DNA of 33,261 bases from Flavobacterium bernardetii (GTDB taxonomy: Bacteria; Bacteroidota; Bacteroidia; Flavobacteriales; Flavobacteriaceae): positions 198,612-231,872 of the forward strand of contig NZ_JAANOQ010000006.1 in the NCBI RefSeq assembly GCF_011305415.1, read 5' to 3'. Positions 22,390 to 29,943 of the stretch are shown here, piece by piece. The position numbers and the translations under genes are program-made. Numbering within the stretch: position 1 is the stretch's first letter; every line of letters begins with the position of its first letter. The notes beneath the pieces are model-generated. The model was not told the origin of the DNA and searched no databases. It worked only from the letters and a program-made list of their open reading frames with translations.

Positions 22390-23762
22390 TAAACACCATA
22401 ACTTGTAAATCTTGCAACACTTTAACTACAGTTCAATCTACAGTAGATTTTGTAAATTTTGCCTGTCCTAATTGTGGTAGTTTATATGATTTAAAATCTG
22501 CAAATCAAACCCACTTAAAAAAATACACTTACAAACCTTTAGATATTATTTTGCCTATCGGTTTAAAAGGAATAATTGACAATAAGGAGTATGAAATTAT
22601 CAATGTTTTGGTTAAGTTTTTGGGCGCATTTACTTATTCAAAAGAATATACATTAGTATCAAAAGACATTCAATACATTTATTTGTCAGAATGCAACGGC
22701 CACTGGATTCAACTCAAACAAGTTGATGATATCGAATTAAAAAAATCGGGAAGTTTAAAGATAAAATATAATGATATTTACTTTGATAAGTTCGATTATT
22801 ATTCACCTTCTTTAATGAGAGCGTATGGTTTTTTTGATTTTGAACTTTCAAATTTTGACAACTTTGTGGTAGAATATATCAATCCGCCTTTTATATTGTC
22901 AACCGAAAGGATTAATTCAGAAACAGTAACTTATCTTGGACAACATATTGAAAAAAAGGAAGTAAAAAAAATTTTTCAACTAGAAACCATCCCGTCTAAG
23001 TCAGGTATTGGTGTTGTGCAGCCTTTTCCATTTCATATTTTAGATACAATAAAAATTTTTCTTATTGCTGCAATTCTTATTTTAACTTGTTTTATTTTTC
23101 AAGGTTCTAAAGGAAATAAAGAAGTTTTAAACAATACAATCTCTATTAACGAATATGCTAACAAAGAATATCTTTCTCCAAGTTTTGAAGTTGCAGATAT
23201 TGCTGTTCCTATTAAGATTAATTTATTTTCAGATGTATCTAATTCATGGGCTTATGCTGGTGTTTCTGTAGTGAATGAATTAACAAATGAAGAAGAATTT
23301 GCAGAACAAGATATTGAATTTTACTCCGGCTATGAAGATGGATATCATTGGACTGAAGGAAGTCGTAGTGTGAATTTCCATATTTGTGGATTAAAACCAG
23401 GAAAGTATCACTTAGTAATTTCTCCTTCAGCAGAAAACGTAGTCGCAAATACATCCGATTCTTCTTCAATTATAAACTTACCACCTGCAGTTGTTACAAC
23501 TGAAAATAGTAATTACACAACTGCTGAAAAAATCGAAGATAGTATTAATAAACTTTATTCTGGAATGCATGATACAGAACAATCAATTAGCCCAGATCAA
23601 AAAACATTAACCATAATCGCTGAACTGGAAAGTCCTTCCAATTGGAATTTTGGTATTTCAATAGTCGTATTTGTAGTTTTAATTATAGTTTTGTTTGTTT
23701 ATAGACGTATTTTTGAAACTAGGAGATGGAGTGATAGCAGTTATTCACCATATATAGAATAG
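22386..23762 (+). CDS. Zinc-ribbon / DUF4178-like membrane protein
   Basis: This is a 458-aa protein with a mosaic layout. A four-cysteine zinc ribbon (Cys7-x2-Cys10 and Cys27-x2-Cys30) starts it. A beta-rich domain of about residues 45-200 follows, whose EYTLVSKDIQYIYLSECNGHW segment looks like DUF4178. A membrane helix lies at about 217-240, then a beta-sandwich-like region of about 180 residues. A second helix at about 423-442 leads to a short basic tail. With two helices, the middle region should face the periplasm and both ends the cytoplasm. DUF4178 proteins recur beside DUF350 and polyamine-type enzymes in stress-linked clusters; their biochemical role is unknown. It is coupled to speD by a 4-base overlap. 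Confidence 0.7.
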   Translation: MINTITCKSCNTLTTVQSTVDFVNFACPNCGSLYDLKSANQTHLKKYTYKPLDIILPIGLKGIIDNKEYEIINVLVKFLGAFTYSKEYTLVSKDIQYIYLSECNGHWIQLKQVDDIELKKSGSLKIKYNDIYFDKFDYYSPSLMRAYGFFDFELSNFDNFVVEYINPPFILSTERINSETVTYLGQHIEKKEVKKIFQLETIPSKSGIGVVQPFPFHILDTIKIFLIAAILILTCFIFQGSKGNKEVLNNTISINEYANKEYLSPSFEVADIAVPIKINLFSDVSNSWAYAGVSVVNELTNEEEFAEQDIEFYSGYEDGYHWTEGSRSVNFHICGLKPGKYHLVISPSAENVVANTSDSSSIINLPPAVVTTENSNYTTAEKIEDSINKLYSGMHDTEQSISPDQKTLTIIAELESPSNWNFGISIVVFVVLIIVLFVYRRIFETRRWSDSSYSPYIE

Positions 23763-23766
23763 TAAT

Positions 23767-23946
23767 ATGAAAGATTTTATTTTTAGAAATAAGTGGGCCT
23801 TATTAATGGCAACCTCAATGTTTTGTTTGTATCAATATGTAACCTATAATGGAAATAGAATTTGCGATTGCCAAACCACAGAAAAAACACAAAGCGGCTC
23901 TTCTACCTATAGAGGCGGCGGCGTAAATAGATTTTATCACAAGTAA
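23767..23946 (+). CDS. Small membrane peptide of the polyamine-type operon (59 aa)
   Basis: This short ORF starts with ATG four bases after the stop of the DUF4178-like gene and is followed 37 bases later by the DUF350 gene. The peptide has a basic N-terminus (KDFIFRNK), one hydrophobic helix (about residues 10-27) and a polar tail. The tail holds Cys33-x-Cys35 (RICDCQTTE), a Ser/Gly-rich stretch (SGSSTYRGGG) and a C-terminal NRFYHK. The positive-inside rule puts the tail in the periplasm. I recognise no family. The position inside a compact operon, with no other reading frame in the gap, is the main support. Confidence 0.6.
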   Translation: MKDFIFRNKWALLMATSMFCLYQYVTYNGNRICDCQTTEKTQSGSSTYRGGGVNRFYHK

Positions 23947-23983
23947 AAATATCAATATTTAATAATAATATAAACTGAAAAAT

Positions 23984-24190
23984 ATGTTAGTAAACGGATT
24001 AATTAACTCAATAGTGTTTTCATTAGTAGGAATCGTAATTTTATTAATTGGGTATTTCATCATTGAAAAAGCAACACCAGAAAACACCTGGAAAGAAATT
24101 GTACAAAACAAAAACACCGCATTAGCCATTGTTTTTGGAGCATTAATTATAGGCATTTCTATGATCATTAGCGCCGCTATTCATGGGTAA
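23984..24190 (+). CDS. DUF350 small membrane protein
   Basis: This 68-aa protein has two membrane helices (about residues 5-27 and 43-65). They are separated by a polar loop with the ATPENTWKEIVQNKNTALAI pattern that marks DUF350 (YjfL-type) proteins, here as a single unit rather than the common duplicated form. DUF350 proteins are inner-membrane proteins of unknown function, often found near PspA-like genes and polyamine-related enzymes. The gene overlaps the following synthase gene by 8 bases, so production of the two is coupled. Confidence 0.8.
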   Translation: MLVNGLINSIVFSLVGIVILLIGYFIIEKATPENTWKEIVQNKNTALAIVFGALIIGISMIISAAIHG

Positions 24191-25700
24191 AAAATTCTTA
24201 AAATTTGAATATTTACTTTTATTTGCCGTATTTATAATAGCTACGTGCGGACTTATTTACGAGTTAATTGCAGGAACTTTAGCCAGTTATTTACTTGGCG
24301 ATTCTGTCAAACAATTTTCGTTTATTATTGGTGTGTACTTATTTTCCATGGGTGTGGGTTCGTATTTTGCGAAATTCATCAAAAAGAATCAGCTAAACAC
24401 TTTTATTGAAATCGAAATAATTGTCGGATTAATCGGCGGTTTAAGCTCTGTCTTACTATTTATCCTTTTTGAAAAAGTAGATTATTTTCAAGTTGTTTTA
24501 TATCTTTTGGTTTTCATAACAGGCTGTTTAGTAGGTTTAGAAATTCCGCTTTTAATGAATATTCTGAAGGAAAAAGTAGAATTCAGCGAATTAGTGTCTA
24601 ATGTTTTTACGTTCGATTATATTGGCGCTTTATTAGCTTCTGTTTTGTTTCCTTTGGTGTTTATTCCTCAATTAGGTGTGATTAAAACCTCGTTGTTTTT
24701 CGGAATGATTAATATTTCAGTTGCCATATTCTTAACTTTTTTATTGCAAAAAGAAATTAAAAACAGCTTACTACTGAAGTTTAAATCCATTTTTTCATTT
24801 TTGTTTTTAGTGGTAGTTTTCTTTTTTTCTGACGAAATTTTAAGCTTTTCTGAAGAAAAATTATATGGTGAAAACATTGTTTTTACCAACACAACTCCGT
24901 ATCAAAGAATCGTTTTAACGCACAATAAAAACGATTATAAACTCTATCTAAATAACAACCTTCAATTTTCATCAGCCGACGAATACAGATACCACGAAGC
25001 TTTAGTGCATCCAGCAATGGAAAACGCTACTAATATTGAAAACGTATTGGTTTTAGGCGGTGGCGATGGTTTAGCTTGTAGAGAAATTTTAAAATATCCA
25101 GCAGTTAAAACCATTACTCTTGTAGATTTAGATGAAAAAATGACGCAGATGTTTAAAGAAAACACCATTCTTAAAACGTTTAATCACAATTCGTTTCTAA
25201 ATAAAAAAGTCACGATTCACAACCAAGATGCTTTTCTTTGGGCGAAAACAACTACCAAAAAGTATGATGTAATTATCATCGATTTTCCTGATCCTTCCAA
25301 CTATAGTTTAGGGAAATTATATTCGCTTAATTTTTATAAAACTTTAGCTAAAGTAGCGAATCCAAATACGGTTGTTGTAATCCAAACAACTTCACCTTAC
25401 TTTGCACCTAAATCATTTTGGTGCATTAATAAAACCGTTAAACAAGTGTTTTCAAATACAGATGCCTATCATGTTTATGTACCATCTTTTGGCGAATGGG
25501 GTTATACCATTGCGACATTAAATCCTGAAAATACTTTCGATAAAGTAAACAGAAAAGTAAATCAGCTTAAATTCTACAACCACAATTATAAAAGTTTAAA
25601 TCAATTCCCGAAAGATATGATGGCTCATAATGTGGAAATTAACCGATTAGATAACCAAATTTTAGTACGCTATTTCGATGAAGAATGGGGAAAACTCTAG
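24183..25700 (+). CDS. Spermidine-synthase domain fused to a multi-pass membrane domain
   Basis: This is a 505-aa protein. About seven hydrophobic helices fill residues 8-220. The C-terminal 280 residues form a spermidine-synthase-type aminopropyltransferase: TPYQRIVL, the YLNNNLQFSSADEYRYHEAL gate region (Asp266 to Glu272), the AdoMet-site loop GGGDG (292-296), and the catalytic acidic segment DFPDP (Asp367). All the residues expected for decarboxylated-AdoMet binding and amine deprotonation appear present. Ordinary SpeE is soluble, so this enzyme is tethered to the membrane and may act on a membrane-delivered or unusual amine. The preceding speD supplies the donor. It overlaps the oxidase gene by 23 bases. 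The acceptor is unknown. Confidence 0.85.
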   Translation: MGKKFLKFEYLLLFAVFIIATCGLIYELIAGTLASYLLGDSVKQFSFIIGVYLFSMGVGSYFAKFIKKNQLNTFIEIEIIVGLIGGLSSVLLFILFEKVDYFQVVLYLLVFITGCLVGLEIPLLMNILKEKVEFSELVSNVFTFDYIGALLASVLFPLVFIPQLGVIKTSLFFGMINISVAIFLTFLLQKEIKNSLLLKFKSIFSFLFLVVVFFFSDEILSFSEEKLYGENIVFTNTTPYQRIVLTHNKNDYKLYLNNNLQFSSADEYRYHEALVHPAMENATNIENVLVLGGGDGLACREILKYPAVKTITLVDLDEKMTQMFKENTILKTFNHNSFLNKKVTIHNQDAFLWAKTTTKKYDVIIIDFPDPSNYSLGKLYSLNFYKTLAKVANPNTVVVIQTTSPYFAPKSFWCINKTVKQVFSNTDAYHVYVPSFGEWGYTIATLNPENTFDKVNRKVNQLKFYNHNYKSLNQFPKDMMAHNVEINRLDNQILVRYFDEEWGKL

Positions 25701-27306
25701 TCAATTTTCAAGGAGAAACTTTGTAAAAAGTGTGGTTTTCGCAAGCATATTGGCTCAAATTCCAGTTATGTTGCATTCTCGTAAAAACACATTAGCCGAA
25801 ATTTTCTTAAAAATCACAGGAACAAATCATATTTTAGGCCACCGATTATGGCTTAAAAACTTTCCAAAACCAACTGAAATTATAGAAATTCCAATACTAA
25901 TTATTGGCGCTGGAATAACGGGTTTGTCTGCAGCAAGACAATTGGTTAAAAAAAATAAAACTGATTTTTTATTGTTAGAATTAGAAAGCACTATTGGCGG
26001 AAATTCCAGTTTTGGTACCAATAAAGCCACTTCTTTTCCTCACGGCGCCCATTATTTACCATTACCGAATTTACACGATAAAGAATTACTTTCTTTTTTA
26101 CACGAATCGAAAATTATCACACATTTTGAAAAGGAACTACCTATTTTCGATGAAACTCAAATGTGTTTTAAACCTCAAGAACGACTTTTTATAAAGAACA
26201 ATTGGCAGGAAGAATTAATTCCGAAATACGGAAATTCTGAAATAGCCAACGAAGAAATCAATCGTTTTTTTGAAATCACATTGCAACTAAAAGAGGAAAA
26301 AGGTTTTGATGGATTGTATCATTTTGACATTCCGATAAAAAAGATTACTAAAGACAAAAAATACCGTGATTTAGATACAATAACCATGAAAGATTGGTTG
26401 TCTAACAATAAATTTACGTCAGAAGAACTTTTAGAATACGTAAATTATTGTTGTAAAGATGATTTTGGAATTGGTATAGATTTCGTTTCTGCTTGGGCAG
26501 GATTATTCTATTTTACTGCCAGAAAACATGATGCGTCAACTACTGAAAATGTATTAACTTGGCCAGAAGGTAACGGAAGATTAGCAAAACATTTAGCTAA
26601 ATACGTTGAAGATAAAGTCAAAAAGAATCATTTAGTTTATGAAATAAAGCAAAACGATACATTAGTAGAAGTACTTTGTTTTGATGCGAAAAACAATAAA
26701 TCTGTGATGTATAAATGCGAAAAAGTGATTTGTTGTACACCACAATATATCAATTCGTATTTGTTTAAAGACAGAAAAACTAGTGCTAAATTTCAATACG
26801 CACCTTGGTTTACGGCAACTATAAGTTTAAAAAAAGAATCCGAATTGAACAATTCAGAATTGTATTGGGATAATGTAATTTATAAGTCGAAAGGATTGGG
26901 TTATATTTATAATCAGCATCAAACCGTAAATCAAATTGTTGACAATAAGTCGATTACGTATTATTATTCTTTTTCAAATTCGAACTTAAAAGAAGCTAGA
27001 AAAGAATTCTTAAAAATGAAGGAAGAAGAAATTAAAAATATCATTATTTCCGATTTAAGCATCGCACATCACACCATAAAACAAGAAATTGAAACTATTG
27101 AAATATATAAAATGGGACACGGTATGATTAGTCCAACTCCAAATTTTATTTTTAGTGAAGAAAAAGAAATAGCAGCTAAAAATATAGAGGATAAAATATT
27201 TTTTGCTCACAGTGATTTATCAGGAATATCTGTTTTTGAAGAAGCTTTTCATCAAGGCATAGATGTTGTAAACCAAATTTTCAATGAAACAACCTTGGAT
27301 TCATAA
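25678..27306 (+). CDS. FAD amine oxidase-like flavoprotein with Tat signal
   Basis: This is a 542-aa flavoprotein. The N-terminus holds a twin-arginine signal (SRRNFVKS, Arg12-Arg13) followed by a hydrophobic stretch (residues 18-32) with no obvious cleavage site, so it may be exported folded and stay membrane-anchored. The FAD-binding fold starts at about residue 70 with GAGITGLSAAR (Gly77-Gly82), then LLELES and the GGNSSFG loop, as in flavin amine oxidases and protoporphyrinogen oxidases. The C-terminal FAD segment FFAHSDLSGISVFEEAFHQG is also in place. In this operon a polyamine or aminopropylated product is the likely substrate. Gene overlaps of 23 bases at both ends imply coupled synthesis. 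The substrate is inferred from context only. Confidence 0.78.
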   Translation: MKNGENSSQFSRRNFVKSVVFASILAQIPVMLHSRKNTLAEIFLKITGTNHILGHRLWLKNFPKPTEIIEIPILIIGAGITGLSAARQLVKKNKTDFLLLELESTIGGNSSFGTNKATSFPHGAHYLPLPNLHDKELLSFLHESKIITHFEKELPIFDETQMCFKPQERLFIKNNWQEELIPKYGNSEIANEEINRFFEITLQLKEEKGFDGLYHFDIPIKKITKDKKYRDLDTITMKDWLSNNKFTSEELLEYVNYCCKDDFGIGIDFVSAWAGLFYFTARKHDASTTENVLTWPEGNGRLAKHLAKYVEDKVKKNHLVYEIKQNDTLVEVLCFDAKNNKSVMYKCEKVICCTPQYINSYLFKDRKTSAKFQYAPWFTATISLKKESELNNSELYWDNVIYKSKGLGYIYNQHQTVNQIVDNKSITYYYSFSNSNLKEARKEFLKMKEEEIKNIIISDLSIAHHTIKQEIETIEIYKMGHGMISPTPNFIFSEEKEIAAKNIEDKIFFAHSDLSGISVFEEAFHQGIDVVNQIFNETTLDS

Positions 27307-28294
27307 AGCCAAAACAGACGGAATTTTCATTTTAGCACCATCATTTATAGTGTTGCTTATTGTTTTTCTGTTTCATAACCAATTAATGACAATTGAAGAA
27401 AATTATTCCTTTTATGTTTGGTTGGTTTTGATTGTAGGTATTGATGTAGCGCACGTTTATGCCACTTTGTTTAAAACCTATTTTGTAAAAGAAACCTTCA
27501 TTCAAAGTAAAAAACTTTTGATTTCATTGCCAATAATCTGTTTTTTAATTGGATTGATTTTGTTTTCATTTGGTGCTTTGGTTTTCTGGTCTTTTTTAGC
27601 ATACGTTGCTGTATTTCATTTTATCAGACAGCAATATGGTTTCATGCGATTGTATTCGAGAAATGAAATCAAAACCAAATTTCAAGTTTTTTCAGATAAT
27701 GTAATTATTTATAACGCCACCGTTTTCCCCATGTTGTTTTGGTTTTTATCGAACAATAGAAAATTCAATTGGTTTGTGGAAAATGAGTTTTTTCTGTTCG
27801 AAAACACCAACATCATACCGTATTTATTCTATTTGTATTTTGCTATAATTGGAGTTTATGTTTTTAAAACAGCTTACCTTTTTCTAACTAAAAAAGATTT
27901 TAATATTCCGAAAAACGTGCTAATTATTGGAACGTATTTGTCGTGGTATTTTGGAATCGTTTACTATAATAACGATTTAATATTTACATTGTTAAATGTT
28001 GTTTCTCACGGAATTCCTTATTTGGCTTTGATTTATTTTAAAGAAGTCAATGAACCAAAAATTGGTTTTATGAAAGGGATTTCTTCATTCAATAAGATTG
28101 CCATTTTTCTTGTCTTCTTGTTAGGAATTGCCTTTGTAGAAGAATTTTTTTGGGAGATTTTTGTTTGGCAAGAAAACTTCACTTTTAATTTTGATGTTTC
28201 CGAAAACTGGCAACTCATTTTAGTGCCATTATTAACCGTTCCGCAGTTTACACATTATTTACTAGATGGTTTTATTTGGAAAACCAAAAAATAA
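27284..28294 (+). CDS. Polytopic membrane protein with recurrent histidines
   Basis: This 336-aa integral membrane protein has about eight hydrophobic helices. Polar residues recur inside or at the ends of helices: D54-x2-H57 (DVAHVYAT), H112 with FIRQQYGFMRLYSR, H242 (NVVSHGIPYL) and H324 (PQFTHYLLDGFIWK). This pattern suggests a metal or haem site, or a membrane-bound oxygenase or desaturase, but I do not recognise the family and no classical HxxHH set is present. It is the last gene of the operon and overlaps the oxidase gene by 23 bases. It ends immediately against the convergent phosphoesterase gene with no terminator between. Confidence 0.7.
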   Translation: MKQPWIHKAKTDGIFILAPSFIVLLIVFLFHNQLMTIEENYSFYVWLVLIVGIDVAHVYATLFKTYFVKETFIQSKKLLISLPIICFLIGLILFSFGALVFWSFLAYVAVFHFIRQQYGFMRLYSRNEIKTKFQVFSDNVIIYNATVFPMLFWFLSNNRKFNWFVENEFFLFENTNIIPYLFYLYFAIIGVYVFKTAYLFLTKKDFNIPKNVLIIGTYLSWYFGIVYYNNDLIFTLLNVVSHGIPYLALIYFKEVNEPKIGFMKGISSFNKIAIFLVFLLGIAFVEEFFWEIFVWQENFTFNFDVSENWQLILVPLLTVPQFTHYLLDGFIWKTKK

Positions 28295-29191
28295 TTATTC
28301 GTAATCACTCAATTTTTGTGGTGTTTCAATATATTCTTTTACAATTTGTAATACACCGTCATCATTAGTGTCAATGAGCCATTTGATTAGTGAAATTTTG
28401 CCGTTTTCAATTTCAATTCCGGTAATGTTTCTTGGATGAACGCAACTTCCATCGTTAAAAAAATTCAGTAAATTCTCACTTGGTTTCGGAAAATGTGGTC
28501 GATGTGTATGACCCACAATAGTTATTTTATTTCCGTTTTCCGAAATCCATCGTTTAATTCTCCTTTCGATTTTTAGCGATTCCAAATAATTTTTAGCCGG
28601 ACTAGTTGGGTCTTTAATTCCCCAAACTTGAAGTGGTTTCCACAAAACTCTCACAAATAAGCGATTGAATTTCCAACCTACATAATTCATAAAATCTGCT
28701 TGATGTCCGTGCGTTAAAAACAATTCCTGACCTGTATCAGTATTTTCTAAAACGATTGCTTCATTGAAGGTTAAATTAGGCATTAAAGGCAGGTTTTTTC
28801 CAGCAGTAGTATCAAAATATTCTGAAAAGTGTTTTTTTACAATCTCTTGATTTCGATATACCATATCGTGATTTCCGTAAATCATGTGAAGTTTCTTTTT
28901 CTCGTAGAACTTTTTTAATAGCAAAAACACATTTTTATTCGCTTCAATAATATCTTTAAAAAATAAGTTTTCCCATAATTCATCGCCATCACCTAATTCG
29001 ATATATTGAAAATCATTTTTATAATACTGATTTAAAGCATGCATATAAATGTTGCGATTATTAGCAAAATCATCCGCAAAACTTCCGTCTCCACGATGGC
29101 AATCACTAAACAAAATAAACTTATCCGAATCGGTAAACTTGATTCGGAATGCATTTTTATACGCTCTTGTTAATCGGGTTTGAGAAGACAT
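28295..29191 (-). CDS. Calcineurin-like metallophosphoesterase
   Basis: This is a 298-aa two-metal phosphoesterase. Its ligands appear in order: DCH (Asp30, His32), GDGDE (Asp68), GNHD (Asn107, His108), THGHQ, and GHTHRPHF near residue 230. The set resembles LpxH-type UDP-diacylglucosamine hydrolases and related phosphatases, but the sequence is not clearly LpxH. No signal peptide, so cytoplasmic. It is the last gene of a three-gene minus-strand unit, 21 bases after the exonuclease gene. Its stop codon touches that of the convergent membrane protein gene. Confidence 0.85.
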   Translation of the reverse strand: MSSQTRLTRAYKNAFRIKFTDSDKFILFSDCHRGDGSFADDFANNRNIYMHALNQYYKNDFQYIELGDGDELWENLFFKDIIEANKNVFLLLKKFYEKKKLHMIYGNHDMVYRNQEIVKKHFSEYFDTTAGKNLPLMPNLTFNEAIVLENTDTGQELFLTHGHQADFMNYVGWKFNRLFVRVLWKPLQVWGIKDPTSPAKNYLESLKIERRIKRWISENGNKITIVGHTHRPHFPKPSENLLNFFNDGSCVHPRNITGIEIENGKISLIKWLIDTNDDGVLQIVKEYIETPQKLSDYE

Positions 29192-29212
29192 TAATATAAG
29201 TTTTATAATTAT

Positions 29213-29926
29213 TTACACTTTCAAAATTTCATCATCTGAAAGTAATTTTTGAAGGCGTAATTTCAATATAATTTGTGCTACGGCAATGACATCTTTTTCG
29301 CAATATGTGGCAATTCTGTCAATGTCTTTGTCTTTATAAAAAACTTTAGCGACTTCACTTCCATCGATGTCATCTTTTGGAGAAGGAACTCCTAGAACTT
29401 TCGTCAATAATTTTAAAGATGTGAAATGTTTATAATCGCCAAATTTCCATAATTCTAAAGTATCTAAATGCGGAACTTCCCATGGTTTTTTTCCCATTAA
29501 ATTCAACTTTGCAGGAATTTTTATCCCATGAATTAGCATTCTTCTGGCTATAAAAGGAAAATCGAATTCTTTTACATTGTGTCCACACATTACATGTTGA
29601 GGGAAACTGAAATGGTTGTTGATTAAGTTCGAAAACTCAATTAGTAAGCGTTCTTCATCACCTTGAAAAGTGGTAACTCTAAATTGTCTTTCACCTTGTT
29701 TCTGTGTGAAATATCCAACAGAAATGCACACTATTTTTCCGAATTCAGCCCAAATTCCAGCTCTTTCGTAAAATTCATCTGGCGTAAATTCGTCTTTTCT
29801 TTGGTATTGTGTTTTGTGTGCGAATAATTCCTGAAAATCTTGATCTAAATCACTAAAATTTTCTAATTCTGGAACGGTTTCAATATCTAAAAACAAGATA
29901 TTTTCTAATTGAATGGCGTGTAACAT
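29213..29926 (-). CDS. PolB-type 3'-5' exonuclease domain protein
   Basis: This is a 237-aa DnaQ/RNase H-fold nuclease. The first acidic motif is LDIETVPE (Asp14, Glu16), the second is the CGHNVKEFDFPFIARR region, and the last is YCEKDVIAV near residue 210. Layout and length match the stand-alone exonucleases related to the proofreading domain of family B DNA polymerases. It probably trims DNA or RNA 3' ends in the cytoplasm. It lies 17 bases after the beta-lactamase-like gene and 21 bases before the phosphoesterase gene. Confidence 0.85.
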   Translation of the reverse strand: MLHAIQLENILFLDIETVPELENFSDLDQDFQELFAHKTQYQRKDEFTPDEFYERAGIWAEFGKIVCISVGYFTQKQGERQFRVTTFQGDEERLLIEFSNLINNHFSFPQHVMCGHNVKEFDFPFIARRMLIHGIKIPAKLNLMGKKPWEVPHLDTLELWKFGDYKHFTSLKLLTKVLGVPSPKDDIDGSEVAKVFYKDKDIDRIATYCEKDVIAVAQIILKLRLQKLLSDDEILKV

Positions 29927-29943
29927 AAAGTTGGTTTTTAATT

